56,776 nt of DNA from assembly GCA_022450395.1 (NCBI GenBank), contig JAKUQE010000018.1:1-56776 (forward strand), given 5' to 3'. Source of the DNA: Dehalococcoidia bacterium. Its GTDB lineage: Bacteria > Chloroflexota > Dehalococcoidia > Lucifugimonadales > UBA3495. The notes under the pieces were generated by a model. The model searched no databases. It had not been told where the DNA came from and was given only the letters and a program-made list of their open reading frames with translations. Both the position numbers and the translations under genes were made by a program. Positions 16,724-24,903 of the stretch are shown one piece after another; position 1 is the first letter of the stretch; every line of letters begins with the position of its first letter.

Positions 16724-19282
16724 ATGCCCAACGTGTTCATGAACAACGTGGAAAATCCTCCCAACCCCCCTTTATTAAAGGGGGGCGAAGGGGGGATTTC
16801 GACTCCCCTCAAGGGCCGCTTTGCTTGGGTCCTGGTCCTGATTGCCGTACTCCTGGCGGCGCTCCCAAGCTCCACGCTCATCGCCCAATCTCCAGGCGGC
16901 TCCACCGGGTATCAGGGGATCGGAGTGATAGTCCATACCGCCAAGCCTTACAAGAAGATCATCGACGCGATCGAGGGCATGGGCGGGACGGTAAGCATCC
17001 AGTACCAGAACGTCGATGCCGTCGCTGCCCGGTTGCCCGCGGGTAGTCTCGACTTCCTGGCGTCGCTGCCGATGGTGGAGCGCATCGAGAAGGACCGCAT
17101 CGTTGAGATCCCAAAGCTCCGAGGAGAGCACCTGGAGCCTAGACCGCTGGCGTTGAATCCTTACCAACTGTTGGACCGTAGGGCCCTCGCGGCCAGGATC
17201 GGTGAGGTCCCCGATGGGTTCCCCAGCTATATAACCTCGGTGACTGGGGCCGCGGAAACCTGGGCGGAGACCGGCGCGGGAGCCGGGGCAATTACCGCGG
17301 TGATAGATACTGGGACCGAGGCAGGCCACATCTGTTTGGCGGGTAGGGGAGACGTGGGAAATCCGGACAGCCGGGTGATTGAGGGGCCGGATCTGTCACC
17401 CGACGCCGGCACCGAATTTGAAGGGTCTACGCTTCCTACCAACAATTTCCACGGCACATTCGTGGCCGGCGTCATCGCGTCAGATTGCTTTATCGTCCTG
17501 GACCGGAGGTCGCCGGCGGATGCCGATATGGCCGCGATATTTCAGGCGCATCTGCCCGAGGACAACTTCTTCACCACAGGCCGGTTGATAATGCTCCCAT
17601 TGGTGGGCCTTGCCCCTAAGTCCAGCATCTATGCGGTAAAGGTGTTTCCCCATACCGGTTCGGGCGTTTCGTCTTCAATCATCGAAGCGGCCGTGGACCA
17701 CGTTATAACCAAAAAGAAAGAGCACACCGCGGGGTTGCCCGGCGGTCTGGACATCGACGTTATCAACATGAGCCTGGGCGGCTCCGCCCGATTCGACGGC
17801 CGGACCCTGGAGGATCTGCTTGTGGACGCCGCCACCGAGGCCGGTATCCTGGTGGTGGTCGCGGCGGGTAACGATGGACCGGCGCCGGTTTCCGTGTCCA
17901 CTCCGGGGACGGCCTTCAGTGCTTTAACGGCTGGGGCGTCCAGCGACCCGGTGCACACGCGCATATTTTGGGACGTTTTCTTCGGTCCAGGCCAGGGCCA
18001 CGCCATGTACCCGGACGATGAGATCAGGCCTGCCGATTTCAGCGGCCGTGGTCCCTTGGCCGACGGACGGGCCAGTCCGGATATTACAGCCACCGGAGTC
18101 TTCAACCTGTCCCTGTTCCCGCAAAATGCCACCGGGTTCGCTTCCGGGACCTCCTTCTCAACCCCCGCCGTGGCTGGTGGGGCGGCGCTCCTGATGGGTT
18201 GGGCCGAAGCCAACGAGCCCGAGTTCGGTCCCTTGGTGATCCGCAATGCCATGATCGACGGCGCCGCGTCGTTGGGCCGTGAGTGGAAGCGGCGGTCTCA
18301 GGGAGCCGGATATCTGGACGTGGCCAAAGCTCTCGCGTTGCTGAAGTCGGGTGAAACCAGGGACGAGTTGCGTCAATCGGTTCCTGACGAAGAGATTCCC
18401 AACGTGGCGTTGCAGAATGGGACTTTTAGCATAGACATACGAGAATTGAAACCAGGGCGAACCGTTGACTTGATCTTTGAGATTGAGCCCAGCACCAGTT
18501 CGGTGACCATCGATTTCGCGGATGTTAGCATCGACCCCAACCCGGTGCCTGCGGTCCTTCCCAACTCCATCGAGGTGTATGTGAAGGGAGCAAAACGTGG
18601 CGGACTGCCTTACTTGGTTTACAGCGCCAACGTCGTCGGACCAGCCCGGTTTACCATCGGCGATAACCACGTCGGGTTGAGAGGAGCTATCTTCGGGGCC
18701 TTCGTGGACAGGGCAATCATGGAGCCCGGGCTGATGAAAGTAACGGTGCAGGGCGACTGGACCAACAACGGCAACGTGGGAACCCGCGTAACCATCAGAA
18801 GAACCGACAGCAAGATTCCGATAGACGCTACCGACCCGATACTACCAGGGGATATGATTTTGATACCGGTTGATGTACCCAGTGGGACCACTCAGGCTTC
18901 GTTCGAACTGGGTTGGCGGCAGAATTGGGCCCGGTTCCCCACCAACGACCTGGACCTGTTCCTCTGCGCTCCCGGCTTTGTCCTGCACCCCGACTTCAGC
19001 GGCGCGACGCTAGATTCGCCGGAACGAATCACGGTTTCCAATCCCGAGACGGGGACATGGTATGTAATGGTGATCGGATTCGGCGTGGTCACGCCACGGG
19101 ACGCTTACTATCTGGACGTGGATGTTAGGGCGCCGGAGGGTGCCCCGCCCGGCCAACCGGCATCCCACCAGATGGTCTACGTTCGGACGGACGGCTCACG
19201 CCCGGACGACTCCCAAGTACAAGGCTCCCACAACCCGGACGGGCACAATGAGTTGGTGTTTCGGGGGGAACCGTGCTTCTGA
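16724..19282 (+). CDS. Secreted subtilisin-like serine protease (peptidase S8)
   Basis: An 852-residue secreted protease. Order: an N-terminal segment, a hydrophobic signal helix (about residues 32-52, ending ALPSSTLIA), an inhibitor-I9-like propeptide (about 60-130), the S8 catalytic domain (about 170-540), and two C-terminal beta-rich regions, the last resembling a pre-peptidase C-terminal domain. The catalytic triad is Asp195 (VIDTG), His243 (FHGTFVAG) and Ser477 (GTSFSTP), with oxyanion Asn383 (AAGNDG). Residues 10-26 are encoded by a dispersed palindromic repeat (16751-16800), so the cytoplasmic side of the signal peptide carries NPPLLKGGEGG, an unusual n-region. An alternative ATG lies at 16739, still before the repeat; no other ATG lies between the repeat and the signal helix. 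It stands alone with no close neighbours on its strand. Confidence 0.9.
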   Translation: MPNVFMNNVENPPNPPLLKGGEGGISTPLKGRFAWVLVLIAVLLAALPSSTLIAQSPGGSTGYQGIGVIVHTAKPYKKIIDAIEGMGGTVSIQYQNVDAVAARLPAGSLDFLASLPMVERIEKDRIVEIPKLRGEHLEPRPLALNPYQLLDRRALAARIGEVPDGFPSYITSVTGAAETWAETGAGAGAITAVIDTGTEAGHICLAGRGDVGNPDSRVIEGPDLSPDAGTEFEGSTLPTNNFHGTFVAGVIASDCFIVLDRRSPADADMAAIFQAHLPEDNFFTTGRLIMLPLVGLAPKSSIYAVKVFPHTGSGVSSSIIEAAVDHVITKKKEHTAGLPGGLDIDVINMSLGGSARFDGRTLEDLLVDAATEAGILVVVAAGNDGPAPVSVSTPGTAFSALTAGASSDPVHTRIFWDVFFGPGQGHAMYPDDEIRPADFSGRGPLADGRASPDITATGVFNLSLFPQNATGFASGTSFSTPAVAGGAALLMGWAEANEPEFGPLVIRNAMIDGAASLGREWKRRSQGAGYLDVAKALALLKSGETRDELRQSVPDEEIPNVALQNGTFSIDIRELKPGRTVDLIFEIEPSTSSVTIDFADVSIDPNPVPAVLPNSIEVYVKGAKRGGLPYLVYSANVVGPARFTIGDNHVGLRGAIFGAFVDRAIMEPGLMKVTVQGDWTNNGNVGTRVTIRRTDSKIPIDATDPILPGDMILIPVDVPSGTTQASFELGWRQNWARFPTNDLDLFLCAPGFVLHPDFSGATLDSPERITVSNPETGTWYVMVIGFGVVTPRDAYYLDVDVRAPEGAPPGQPASHQMVYVRTDGSRPDDSQVQGSHNPDGHNELVFRGEPCF
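16751..16800. repeat. Palindromic repeat inside the protease 5' coding region
   Basis: Outer arms GAAAATCCTCCC and GGGGGGATTTC surround an inner palindrome CCCCCCTTTATTAAAGGGGG. It is translated as part of the protease N-terminus. The strong hairpin would lie in the mRNA about 30 nt after the start codon, which could affect translation or transcription of the gene. Confidence 0.85.
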
Positions 19283-19333
19283 CAACGTAGGTGGATCGCC
19301 TCGGCTACTGTGCCGGAAGCCTAATGCCCAGAC

Positions 19334-19792
19334 TTATCCCGCACCGCCGCTATCGAATTGGATGAGGATGCCGTCGGGGTCACGGACGTAGATGTACCGG
19401 AACTTCCCTTCCGCGTTGATGAAGGACTCCCTGGGTCCGGCCGGCTCTACCCCTTTGGATATCAGTTCCTCGGCTAGGGCGTTCACGTCGGCAACGGTGA
19501 TGGAGAAGTGGGTGATCCCCACCTGGTCTAGGAGGATCGGGTTGCCGTCGGGTTCTTCGCCGGGATGGCTGGTAAGTGTGAGAGAAGGAATGGGGACACC
19601 CTCTCCGCAACTCAAACTGACGCGCCTGCGGGTTTTGCGGGCGCGCTTGTAGTTGTGGGGACGCCCTCCTTCGGTCGGGTCGGTGGGACCGTCGAAAGTT
19701 ACCTCCATGCCCAAAATGTCCCGGTAGAAGCCCAAGGACTTGTCCATGTCACGGACGCAGATCGCGATATGGGACATGCCGATGGCGTCCAT
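19334..19792 (-). CDS. Single-domain VOC-family protein
   Basis: A 152-residue VOC protein. It opens with MSHIAICVRDMDKSLGFYRD (module one with its His) and later shows ITHFSITVADVNALAEELI (module two) and the terminal RDPDGILIQFD with the family Glu replaced by Gln-Phe-Asp context. A basic insert (KRARKTRRR, about residues 49-57) separates the modules and is not typical. The start at ATG 19792 has GGAGG upstream (complement of CGCCTCC). Immediately upstream on the same strand lie the remains of a nitrile hydratase beta gene. Confidence 0.83.
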   Translation of the reverse strand: MDAIGMSHIAICVRDMDKSLGFYRDILGMEVTFDGPTDPTEGGRPHNYKRARKTRRRVSLSCGEGVPIPSLTLTSHPGEEPDGNPILLDQVGITHFSITVADVNALAEELISKGVEPAGPRESFINAEGKFRYIYVRDPDGILIQFDSGGAG

Positions 19793-19819
19793 AAGCGGCG
19801 CCTCCTAGTAAAAATAAGG

Positions 19820-20060
19820 TTAAGGTTCAGGCCGTGATGTGGATAGCCGCTGTTGGTAGTATTCGATTGGCGGGTCGTGCCCCTCGCACAAGGCGATCTA
19901 CTGGATGAGCCGGCTACGGAAATCCTCCCATGGGTAGGTTCCCTGGCTTTCATGGCCACGGCCATGCGGCTTCCCATGGTGAGTGGAGAACCGGCTCGCT
20001 TTCTTCAGGCTGGATGGGGCCGAAACCGTGCGTCCCGCCCATGTTGTGTACGCCGTTCAT
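19820..20060 (-). pseudogene. Decayed nitrile hydratase beta-subunit N-terminal fragment
   Basis: Translating the minus strand from the ATG at 20060 gives MNGVHNMGGTHGFGPIQP and then EESEPVLHSPWE. This is the conserved opening of nitrile hydratase beta subunits (MNGVHDMGG-HGFGPV-PE). The match then continues in a second frame (SRMAVAMKAR) and then a third (GTYPWEDFRSRLIQ, a TAG stop, then IALCEGHDPPIEYYQQRL), which fits the following helices of that family. Two frame changes plus one in-frame stop mean the gene is not functional. The remainder of the beta subunit (the C-terminal SH3-like domain) and the alpha subunit are absent here. The rest of the gap, about 20061-20278, shows nothing recognisable. 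Confidence 0.75.
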
Positions 20061-20278
20061 ACCCGTCGTCTTTCGCCTGATCTGAGACTAAGAATACAGG
20101 TGAACCCGACAGGTGTCCATCGAAACATATGACGTACTACAAGGCTTGATGGATAGTCTGGATCCACGTTCCGGCTAGCCGCTTACCGGGAGTGCAGGTC
20201 ATCAACGAACCAGCAAAGACTCATAAAAACGTGAACGGTGGCTGGGTGATGAGAGTCAACTACGGGTGTGAAACATAA

Positions 20279-20306
20279 AGAGGCTAACTCCTCGGAGTTG
20301 GCCTCT
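20279..20306 (-). terminator. Terminator after the coiled-coil secreted protein
   Basis: AGAGGCTAACTCC pairs with GGAGTTGGCCTCT (one G-T wobble, very short loop). Read on the minus strand it ends about 35 bp after the stop at 20340 and is followed by a T-rich tract (CTTTATGTTT). Confidence 0.75.
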
Positions 20307-20339
20307 TGTTTACGTTGGAGGGAGCGCCGTCCGCTACTT

Positions 20340-22109
20340 CTATCTGCCCCGGCCTCGCGCTGCCTCCCGTTCTCGTTCGGCTCGAGTCTTCACCGCCCCC
20401 CGCTCCTGCTCGGCGTTAGCCTTTCCCGCTTCTCGTTCTTGCGCAGCTTTAACCTTTCCCGTCTCCCGCTGTTGCTCGGCTTGAGCCTTCCCCACTTCTC
20501 GCTCCCGCTCAGCTTTCACCTTTCCCGTCTCTCGCTCCTGGTCGGCTTTAGCCTTAACCGCTTCCCGTTCTATCTTGGCCTGGGCCTTCTGACGCTTCTT
20601 CTCGGCCCTGGCTAGGTCTTTCTCCCTTTTCTCTTTGGCCTTCGCCCGGGTCTTCCTCTTTTTGTCTTCAGATTTAACCCGTGCTTCCACTGCTTTTAAG
20701 GTAGCCTGGCTCCGGCCTCTCTGGGCATTCTCTAAGGCGATGGCGATGCCCGGCAAGGCCTCCTCGGGCAGAATGCTCCCCTCAGCCAGCGACTGGAGGA
20801 TATCAGTGTGCCGCGCCGTCAGCGCGTCTAAGATTGAGGCGACATCGGAGACCCGCTCGGCCCGGCGCTCGGCCGCATCCGACTCAGCTTCTGCAGCCTC
20901 TTCAACTGCCTCAGCCTGTACCTCGGCCACCTCGGCTTCCGCCTCGGCCAGCTCGACTTCTGCCTCGACAGCGTTCTCTTCCGCATCCGCGGCGCTTTCA
21001 TTCAAGTCCGCCGCCTCAGCGCCTTGAGCCGCCTCCGCTTTCGCCCGAGCCACATCGGCCTGTGCTCGGGCCGCATTAGCCTTCTCCCGTCTGGCCTCCG
21101 CCTTTTGCCTTGCGGACCTTACCTTTTCTCCCTCTGACTCTTCTGGTACACGGGCTTCGTCGGTCGTCAAATTATCCAGGAACGCTTCCAGACGTGCCCG
21201 AATCTTAGAGGCCTTCACGAAACCCTTGGCCTTGGCGTGCTTTTTCCCTTTGTTTGCTCCTTCGGTAGGAGAAGAACCGGCAAACCCGGTCACCAGTTCC
21301 CCTATTTCCGGCGGCAGTGCTCCTGCTTCGAGCTCAATCTCCGTTGTTGAGCCGTCGGGCTGCATGATGGTAACCACGTCCCCGGTGACGCTGACCACTG
21401 TACCGGAAAACGGCGTGACCGTTGGTTTCACAGGCTTTACCAGTACCCGGATGGCAACCCACACTGGATCCACCTTGGTGCCGACATTTCGCACCTGTAT
21501 CACCACGCGGGCGTCCTTGGTAAAAGTGCCTGCCACCGGTCCTCCCGGGGTCTTGATCTTAGGGTTGTCAAGCACTATGGTGACCGGCCCTTTATTGCCG
21601 TTTTGGATAAGAGTGACTGATTCGCCGGTTTTAGTATCAACCACTCCCACGAAAGCTTTCCGCTTGGAGCCCTTTGGGGCGATTCCGCCGTCTCTGGTTT
21701 GGGGTTCAAGCGGGACTGGCACTGTAACCCGAGGGATCTGATCCGTATTCGCCGTTTGTCCGCCCAACACGGCTAGGTTCAGTACACCTCCGCCGTCAGG
21801 TTCCCAAGTGCCGGACTCGGGAGCCGCAGCGCCTCCGACCAGAAACGTGATGGTCTTGCCGGAGTAAGATTCGCCCGGGGGCTGGGAAATGGTAAAGGCG
21901 TAAGCGCCGTTCTCCACGATCGTGGCCGCCACCTCGGTGCCTTCAATCACGGCGCTCACGGGGGTGCCATCGGGCGCTGGTGCGCCGTCCAGAGTTGCTG
22001 TCCCGCCAAAAACGGACGGCCGCGGTGGTTCCGCCGCCAAAATTGTGGTAGGCAAAATCAGTAACAACATAAACGCAGCCAGTGTAGAGACGACTTTGGC
22101 TATACGCAT
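20340..22109 (-). CDS. Secreted protein with long charged C-terminal coiled coil and 11-residue repeats
   Basis: A 589-residue protein with a clear signal peptide (MRIAKVVSTLAAFMLLLILP, cleavage near ILAAE). Residues about 30-130 look like a beta-rich domain found in cell-surface proteins. Residues about 145-290 hold repeated beta strands with a DUF5666-like phrase (GTVVSVTGDVVTIMQPDGS). The rest is a highly charged Ala/Glu/Lys/Arg helix. The last 70 residues are six exact-length 11-residue repeats: KADQERETGKV, KAEREREVGKA, QAEQQRETGKV, KAAQEREAGKA, NAEQERGAVKT, RAEREREAARG. An 11-residue period suits a long straight helix or right-handed coiled coil. Its role is unknown, perhaps envelope spacing or surface attachment. 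The ATG has AAGGAGGATCGAA ahead. Confidence 0.82.
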   Translation of the reverse strand: MRIAKVVSTLAAFMLLLILPTTILAAEPPRPSVFGGTATLDGAPAPDGTPVSAVIEGTEVAATIVENGAYAFTISQPPGESYSGKTITFLVGGAAAPESGTWEPDGGGVLNLAVLGGQTANTDQIPRVTVPVPLEPQTRDGGIAPKGSKRKAFVGVVDTKTGESVTLIQNGNKGPVTIVLDNPKIKTPGGPVAGTFTKDARVVIQVRNVGTKVDPVWVAIRVLVKPVKPTVTPFSGTVVSVTGDVVTIMQPDGSTTEIELEAGALPPEIGELVTGFAGSSPTEGANKGKKHAKAKGFVKASKIRARLEAFLDNLTTDEARVPEESEGEKVRSARQKAEARREKANAARAQADVARAKAEAAQGAEAADLNESAADAEENAVEAEVELAEAEAEVAEVQAEAVEEAAEAESDAAERRAERVSDVASILDALTARHTDILQSLAEGSILPEEALPGIAIALENAQRGRSQATLKAVEARVKSEDKKRKTRAKAKEKREKDLARAEKKRQKAQAKIEREAVKAKADQERETGKVKAEREREVGKAQAEQQRETGKVKAAQEREAGKANAEQERGAVKTRAEREREAARGRGR

Positions 22110-22259
22110 TTCGATCCTCCTTGGCTATATCTAGCACATACCGGCGCCATCGCGGAACTTGGAATACGGCCGTTAGATTGTTTGATATCTATCATGATAC
22201 CGGTTGGGCTGTGTACGTCTGTGATCTGAGTCACATCCAATATATTCGCGGGCGAAAAA

Positions 22260-23153
22260 TCAAGGGGTGTAAAAGACCGCGATCGTCTGGGACCGTAAGT
22301 TCCCAAATATATCTGTGGCCACGACTTCGATCAAATTGGTGTCATCCTCTGGTACAACGATAGCCAAATATATTCCCAAAGCATTGACTTCTACGGAGAT
22401 TCCGTTCACCAGCACGACGGCATCCGGCTTGGTAACGCCCGACACCGGCAGGTCGCGCTGCCGTACCTCGATTCCATCCCGAGGGTAGAAGACGGTGAAG
22501 GGCAATGGGGTGGCGGCAGGGACAACGAAGACTGCGGCATTTCGGGAATTACTTCGGCCCAACTGGTCTGTGACCACCACATTTATCGTGTTGAGCCCCA
22601 CATCTAGCGCTAGGTCGCTCTGGAAGCTCCCGTCGGCGTGGATCTCCACCGTAGCGCCGTTAACGGTTGCCGCCACGCCGGTCTAAGTGCTGCCTAGAAC
22701 CCGGACCGCCGCTACCTCCAAGATCGAGCCGTCTTGAGGAAACACAAGGTCTAAAGTCGGTAGCAATGGCGGTGCGGGGGTGTTGACAGGCACAGGTGCC
22801 AACGTGGGTTGTTGGGCGGGTGAGGGATTCGGCGCCGGAGTAGGCGAAGGAGCCGCAGCGGCCGTTGAAGTCGGTGTTGCCGGGGACTGGGCCGGCTGCT
22901 CAGATGGCGTAGGCGTGGGCGGGGGACCTGATGATGTCGCTGAGGACCCTTCTGGTTTATCCGGCGAGGGAACTTGGGTGGCCACAGGCGTCGGCTCGAT
23001 CGCCGCTTGCGTCGTCGCGGTGACGGGCACGGCGGTGGCGGTCCGTTCCGGCTCCGGGTCTTGCCCGCATCCAGCCAACACCAATACGCTGAACGACAGC
23101 ACCAACACGATCCTCCAAGGTACGGAGATTTTACTTGCAGTTGGTCTTATCAT
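22260..23153 (-). pseudogene. Lipoprotein with Ig-like repeats, interrupted by an in-frame TAG
   Basis: One reading frame of 298 codons runs from ATG 23153 to 22260, broken only by TAG at 22683-22685 (minus strand). The first 156 residues are a lipoprotein signal (LVLAGCG, lipobox Cys about residue 29), a Pro/Thr/Ser/Ala-rich linker of about 90 residues, and the start of a beta domain. After the TAG the frame continues as two Ig-like repeats. The break lies inside the first one: VLGST-stop-TGVAATVNG aligns with VSGVTKPDAVVLVNG in the second, so the stop sits where the second copy has Lys. Translation restart at the GTG at 22676 would lack a signal peptide. It could be a recent nonsense mutation, read-through, or a sequence error. 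A TATAAT-like element lies at 23195-23200 (minus), 42 bp upstream, without a good -35. Confidence 0.8.
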
Positions 23154-23343
23154 TCAGATTACGTCCCCTTCTCCTTAGTGATTTCTTCTTTACGATTATA
23201 CGCTCACCAGGCATTCCGGATTTAGTTGTATCCATTGCGATTTACGTAAAAAAGAACGAGCCGGCCATCACTGTTATTATCCCATTCTCATTGGCGAACC
23301 GTCAGTAACGTCAGGGCTGCGTTGATGTAGTAAGTAGGTCCGT

Positions 23344-23394
23344 ATGTCTGGCACGGTTGGACCAAGGAAATGGTCCAACCGTGCCATCAGACAT
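23344..23394. repeat. Long isolated inverted repeat in the gap between divergent genes
   Basis: ATGTCTG-GCACGGTTGGACCA pairs perfectly with TGGTCCAACCGTGCC-CAGACAT around a 6-nt loop, with a 3-nt bulge: 21 base pairs in all. No T-run follows on either strand. It stands in the 386-bp gap 23154-23539, between the lipoprotein and the esterase gene, and could be an operator, an RNA leader structure or a repeat remnant. Nothing else is recognisable in the gap apart from it. Confidence 0.7.
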
Positions 23395-23539
23395 GGACGA
23401 ACGGCCGGCTCGAGGGTGGGCCGGTGATATACTTCGAGACAAACCCGGTCTATCCGTCCGGGACTTGCAGACCTGGATTCCGGGAACGGCGGAGGCCGTG
23501 TTTCGGGACATTAATTGATATCGAATGTTGGAGTGTGAA

Positions 23540-24418
23540 ATGGTTCAATCACCGGCGCTGTCCTATGATCCGAAGCAGATCTTCGGACTGGATGTTACCG
23601 AAGTCGAGTATCGGCGTGATCAGGATGCGTCCTGGGTGGCACGGGTATATCAACCTCAGGGAACCGGCCCGTTTCCGGTTATGTTGGATGTACATGGCGG
23701 AAGGTGGAGCCGGGGCACGAGGACCAACTCTGAAGTGATGGACCGGGCACTGGCCGAGAGCGGCATTGTGGTGGCGGCTATCGAATTCAGACTGGCTCCC
23801 GACCACCCCTATCCAGCCCAAGTGGCCGACATCAATTACGGTACGCGCTGGCTGAAGGCCCATGCCAAGGATTACAATGCCGACCCCGGCTCGATAGGCG
23901 CGATAGGTTCGTCCAGCGGTGGGCACGGCGTCTTCCTCAGCGCCATGCGTCCCCACGATCCCCGCTACGCCGCATTCCCATTGGACGAGGCTCCGGAACT
24001 TGATGCCACGCTCAATTTCATCGTGGCCTGTTGGCCGGTGGTGGACCCTCACGCCCGCATCCAATATGCCCACGACACCAACAACGACGGGCTAATCACC
24101 GCGACCGAAGCCTACTTCACCAGCAGCGACGGCGTCACCGAGGGCAACCCTCACATGATTCTGCAACGGGGCGAAACGGTAGAGCTGCCTCCGGCCATAA
24201 TCATTCAGGGCACCGAGGACGACAACATTCCGGTGCCGGCGACAAAGGAGTTTGCCGAGGCTTATCGCCGTTGCGGTGGCGAGATACAGTTAGAGATTTT
24301 CGATGGTATGCCCCACGGATTTGGTTACCGCCCCGGGCCGGAAACCGACCGCGCCGTTGACCTGGTCAAAGCTTTCATCGCCCGTCAATTGGCCGCGCCC
24401 GCCCGAACGGTTTCTTAG
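23540..24418 (+). CDS. Alpha/beta-hydrolase (HSL/esterase-lipase type)
   Basis: A 292-residue hydrolase of the hormone-sensitive-lipase-like group. The oxyanion HGG (VHGGRWSRG, residues 52-54), the nucleophile elbow G-S-S-S-G (Ser125), the acid Asp in GTEDDNIPV and the His in MPHGFGY are all visible and in order. It hydrolyses esters of small to medium acids; the natural substrate is unknown. The frame is open from 23525, but the ATG at 23540 has GGAG at 6-nt spacing. It is cytoplasmic by sequence (no signal peptide). Confidence 0.9.
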   Translation: MVQSPALSYDPKQIFGLDVTEVEYRRDQDASWVARVYQPQGTGPFPVMLDVHGGRWSRGTRTNSEVMDRALAESGIVVAAIEFRLAPDHPYPAQVADINYGTRWLKAHAKDYNADPGSIGAIGSSSGGHGVFLSAMRPHDPRYAAFPLDEAPELDATLNFIVACWPVVDPHARIQYAHDTNNDGLITATEAYFTSSDGVTEGNPHMILQRGETVELPPAIIIQGTEDDNIPVPATKEFAEAYRRCGGEIQLEIFDGMPHGFGYRPGPETDRAVDLVKAFIARQLAAPARTVS

Positions 24419-24470
24419 CCGAAGCAACAAGGTGATGGCACGATCCTCGTATGTGGTGAGTCTGTCCACC

Positions 24471-24500
24471 CCCGTTCGTGGTGAGCTTGTCGAACCATCC
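24471..24500. repeat. RGEPVEP-type dispersed repeat, single arm (copy 2)
   Basis: CCCGTTCGTGGTGAGCTTGT CGAACCATCC matches one arm of the repeat at 15834-15902 and of the repeat at 27961-28030. Only one arm is present, so this is a truncated copy. It lies 52 bp after the esterase stop. Confidence 0.8.
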
Positions 24501-24618
24501 TTCGGCAGAGAGACTCTTCGATAAACCCGGGGCAACCGGAAGAAGTTAGAAGAGCAGGGCTCGTGGATTCTGGCGCCGCCCACTAGGCCGGCTCATCTAA
24601 TGCTGAAATACGATGGGC

Positions 24619-24650
24619 AAAAAAATCGCCTCAACAATTTGTTGAGACTG
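24619..24650 (-). ncRNA. Possible short transcript from repeat copy 1
   Basis: The transcript expected from the copy 1 promoter would start near 24650 and immediately form the palindrome CTCAACAAATTGTTGAG, followed three bases later by a run of seven T. The second hairpin that ends copy 2 is degenerate here and lacks a T-run, so the true 3' end is uncertain. Confidence 0.35.
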
Positions 24651-24656
24651 CCGAGC

Positions 24657-24686
24657 ATTATAGCATGTTTCGAATAGGACCGTCAA
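24657..24686 (-). promoter_or_regulatory. Strong minus-strand sigma70 promoter, copy 1
   Basis: Reading leftward: TTGACG (24686-24681), 18-bp spacer, TATAAT (24662-24657), with TGC ahead of the -10 (extended -10). An A/T-rich stretch (TTTTTATCAATTTAG) lies upstream. No protein-coding gene follows on that strand for the next several hundred bases. Confidence 0.85.
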
Positions 24687-24819
24687 GCGTTTGTTCCTAA
24701 ATTGATAAAAAGGTCCTTACCGTATTTGGCTAGGACCGACACGAAAGGCAATCTTTGATACCGGATTAGATCTGAACGGAGGATTCCGGCATCTTCTAGC
24801 GCTGTTCCGGGTGCCGCGC

Positions 24820-24847
24820 AAAAAAAAGCCGCCCCAAGAGGCGGCTT
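24820..24847 (-). terminator. Intrinsic terminator of the small RNA
   Basis: On the minus strand AAGCCGCC-loop-GGCGGCTT is followed by eight T. It is one of the best terminators in the window although no coding gene precedes it on that strand. Confidence 0.85.
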
Positions 24848-24903
24848 ATCTGATGCTGAAATACGATGGGCAAAAAAATCGCCTCAACAATTTGTTGAAA
24901 CTA
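24820..24903 (-). ncRNA. Candidate small RNA of about 80 nt (copy 2)
   Basis: The promoter at 24910-24939 would start a transcript near 24903. Reading leftward it passes the palindrome TTCAACAAATTGTTGAG, a run of seven T (24878-24872), an unstructured linker and then a perfect terminator stem AGCCGCC/GGCGGCT with a run of eight T (24827-24820). There is no start codon with a ribosome site and no protein of any length in it. Strong promoter plus terminator within about 100 bp is the usual layout of a bacterial small RNA. I do not recognise it as 6S, tmRNA, SRP or any riboswitch, and the target is unknown. Confidence 0.6.

Larger units (their letters stand above)
24589..24719. repeat. 131-bp direct repeat, copy 1
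   Basis: Nearly identical to 24842-24972. It carries the same minus-strand promoter, hairpin and flanking A/T-rich tract. The copies differ at scattered positions in the leader; the promoter elements are identical. The gap 24419-25105 (687 bp) holds only these repeats, the terminator and the RGEPVEP arm. Confidence 0.95.
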
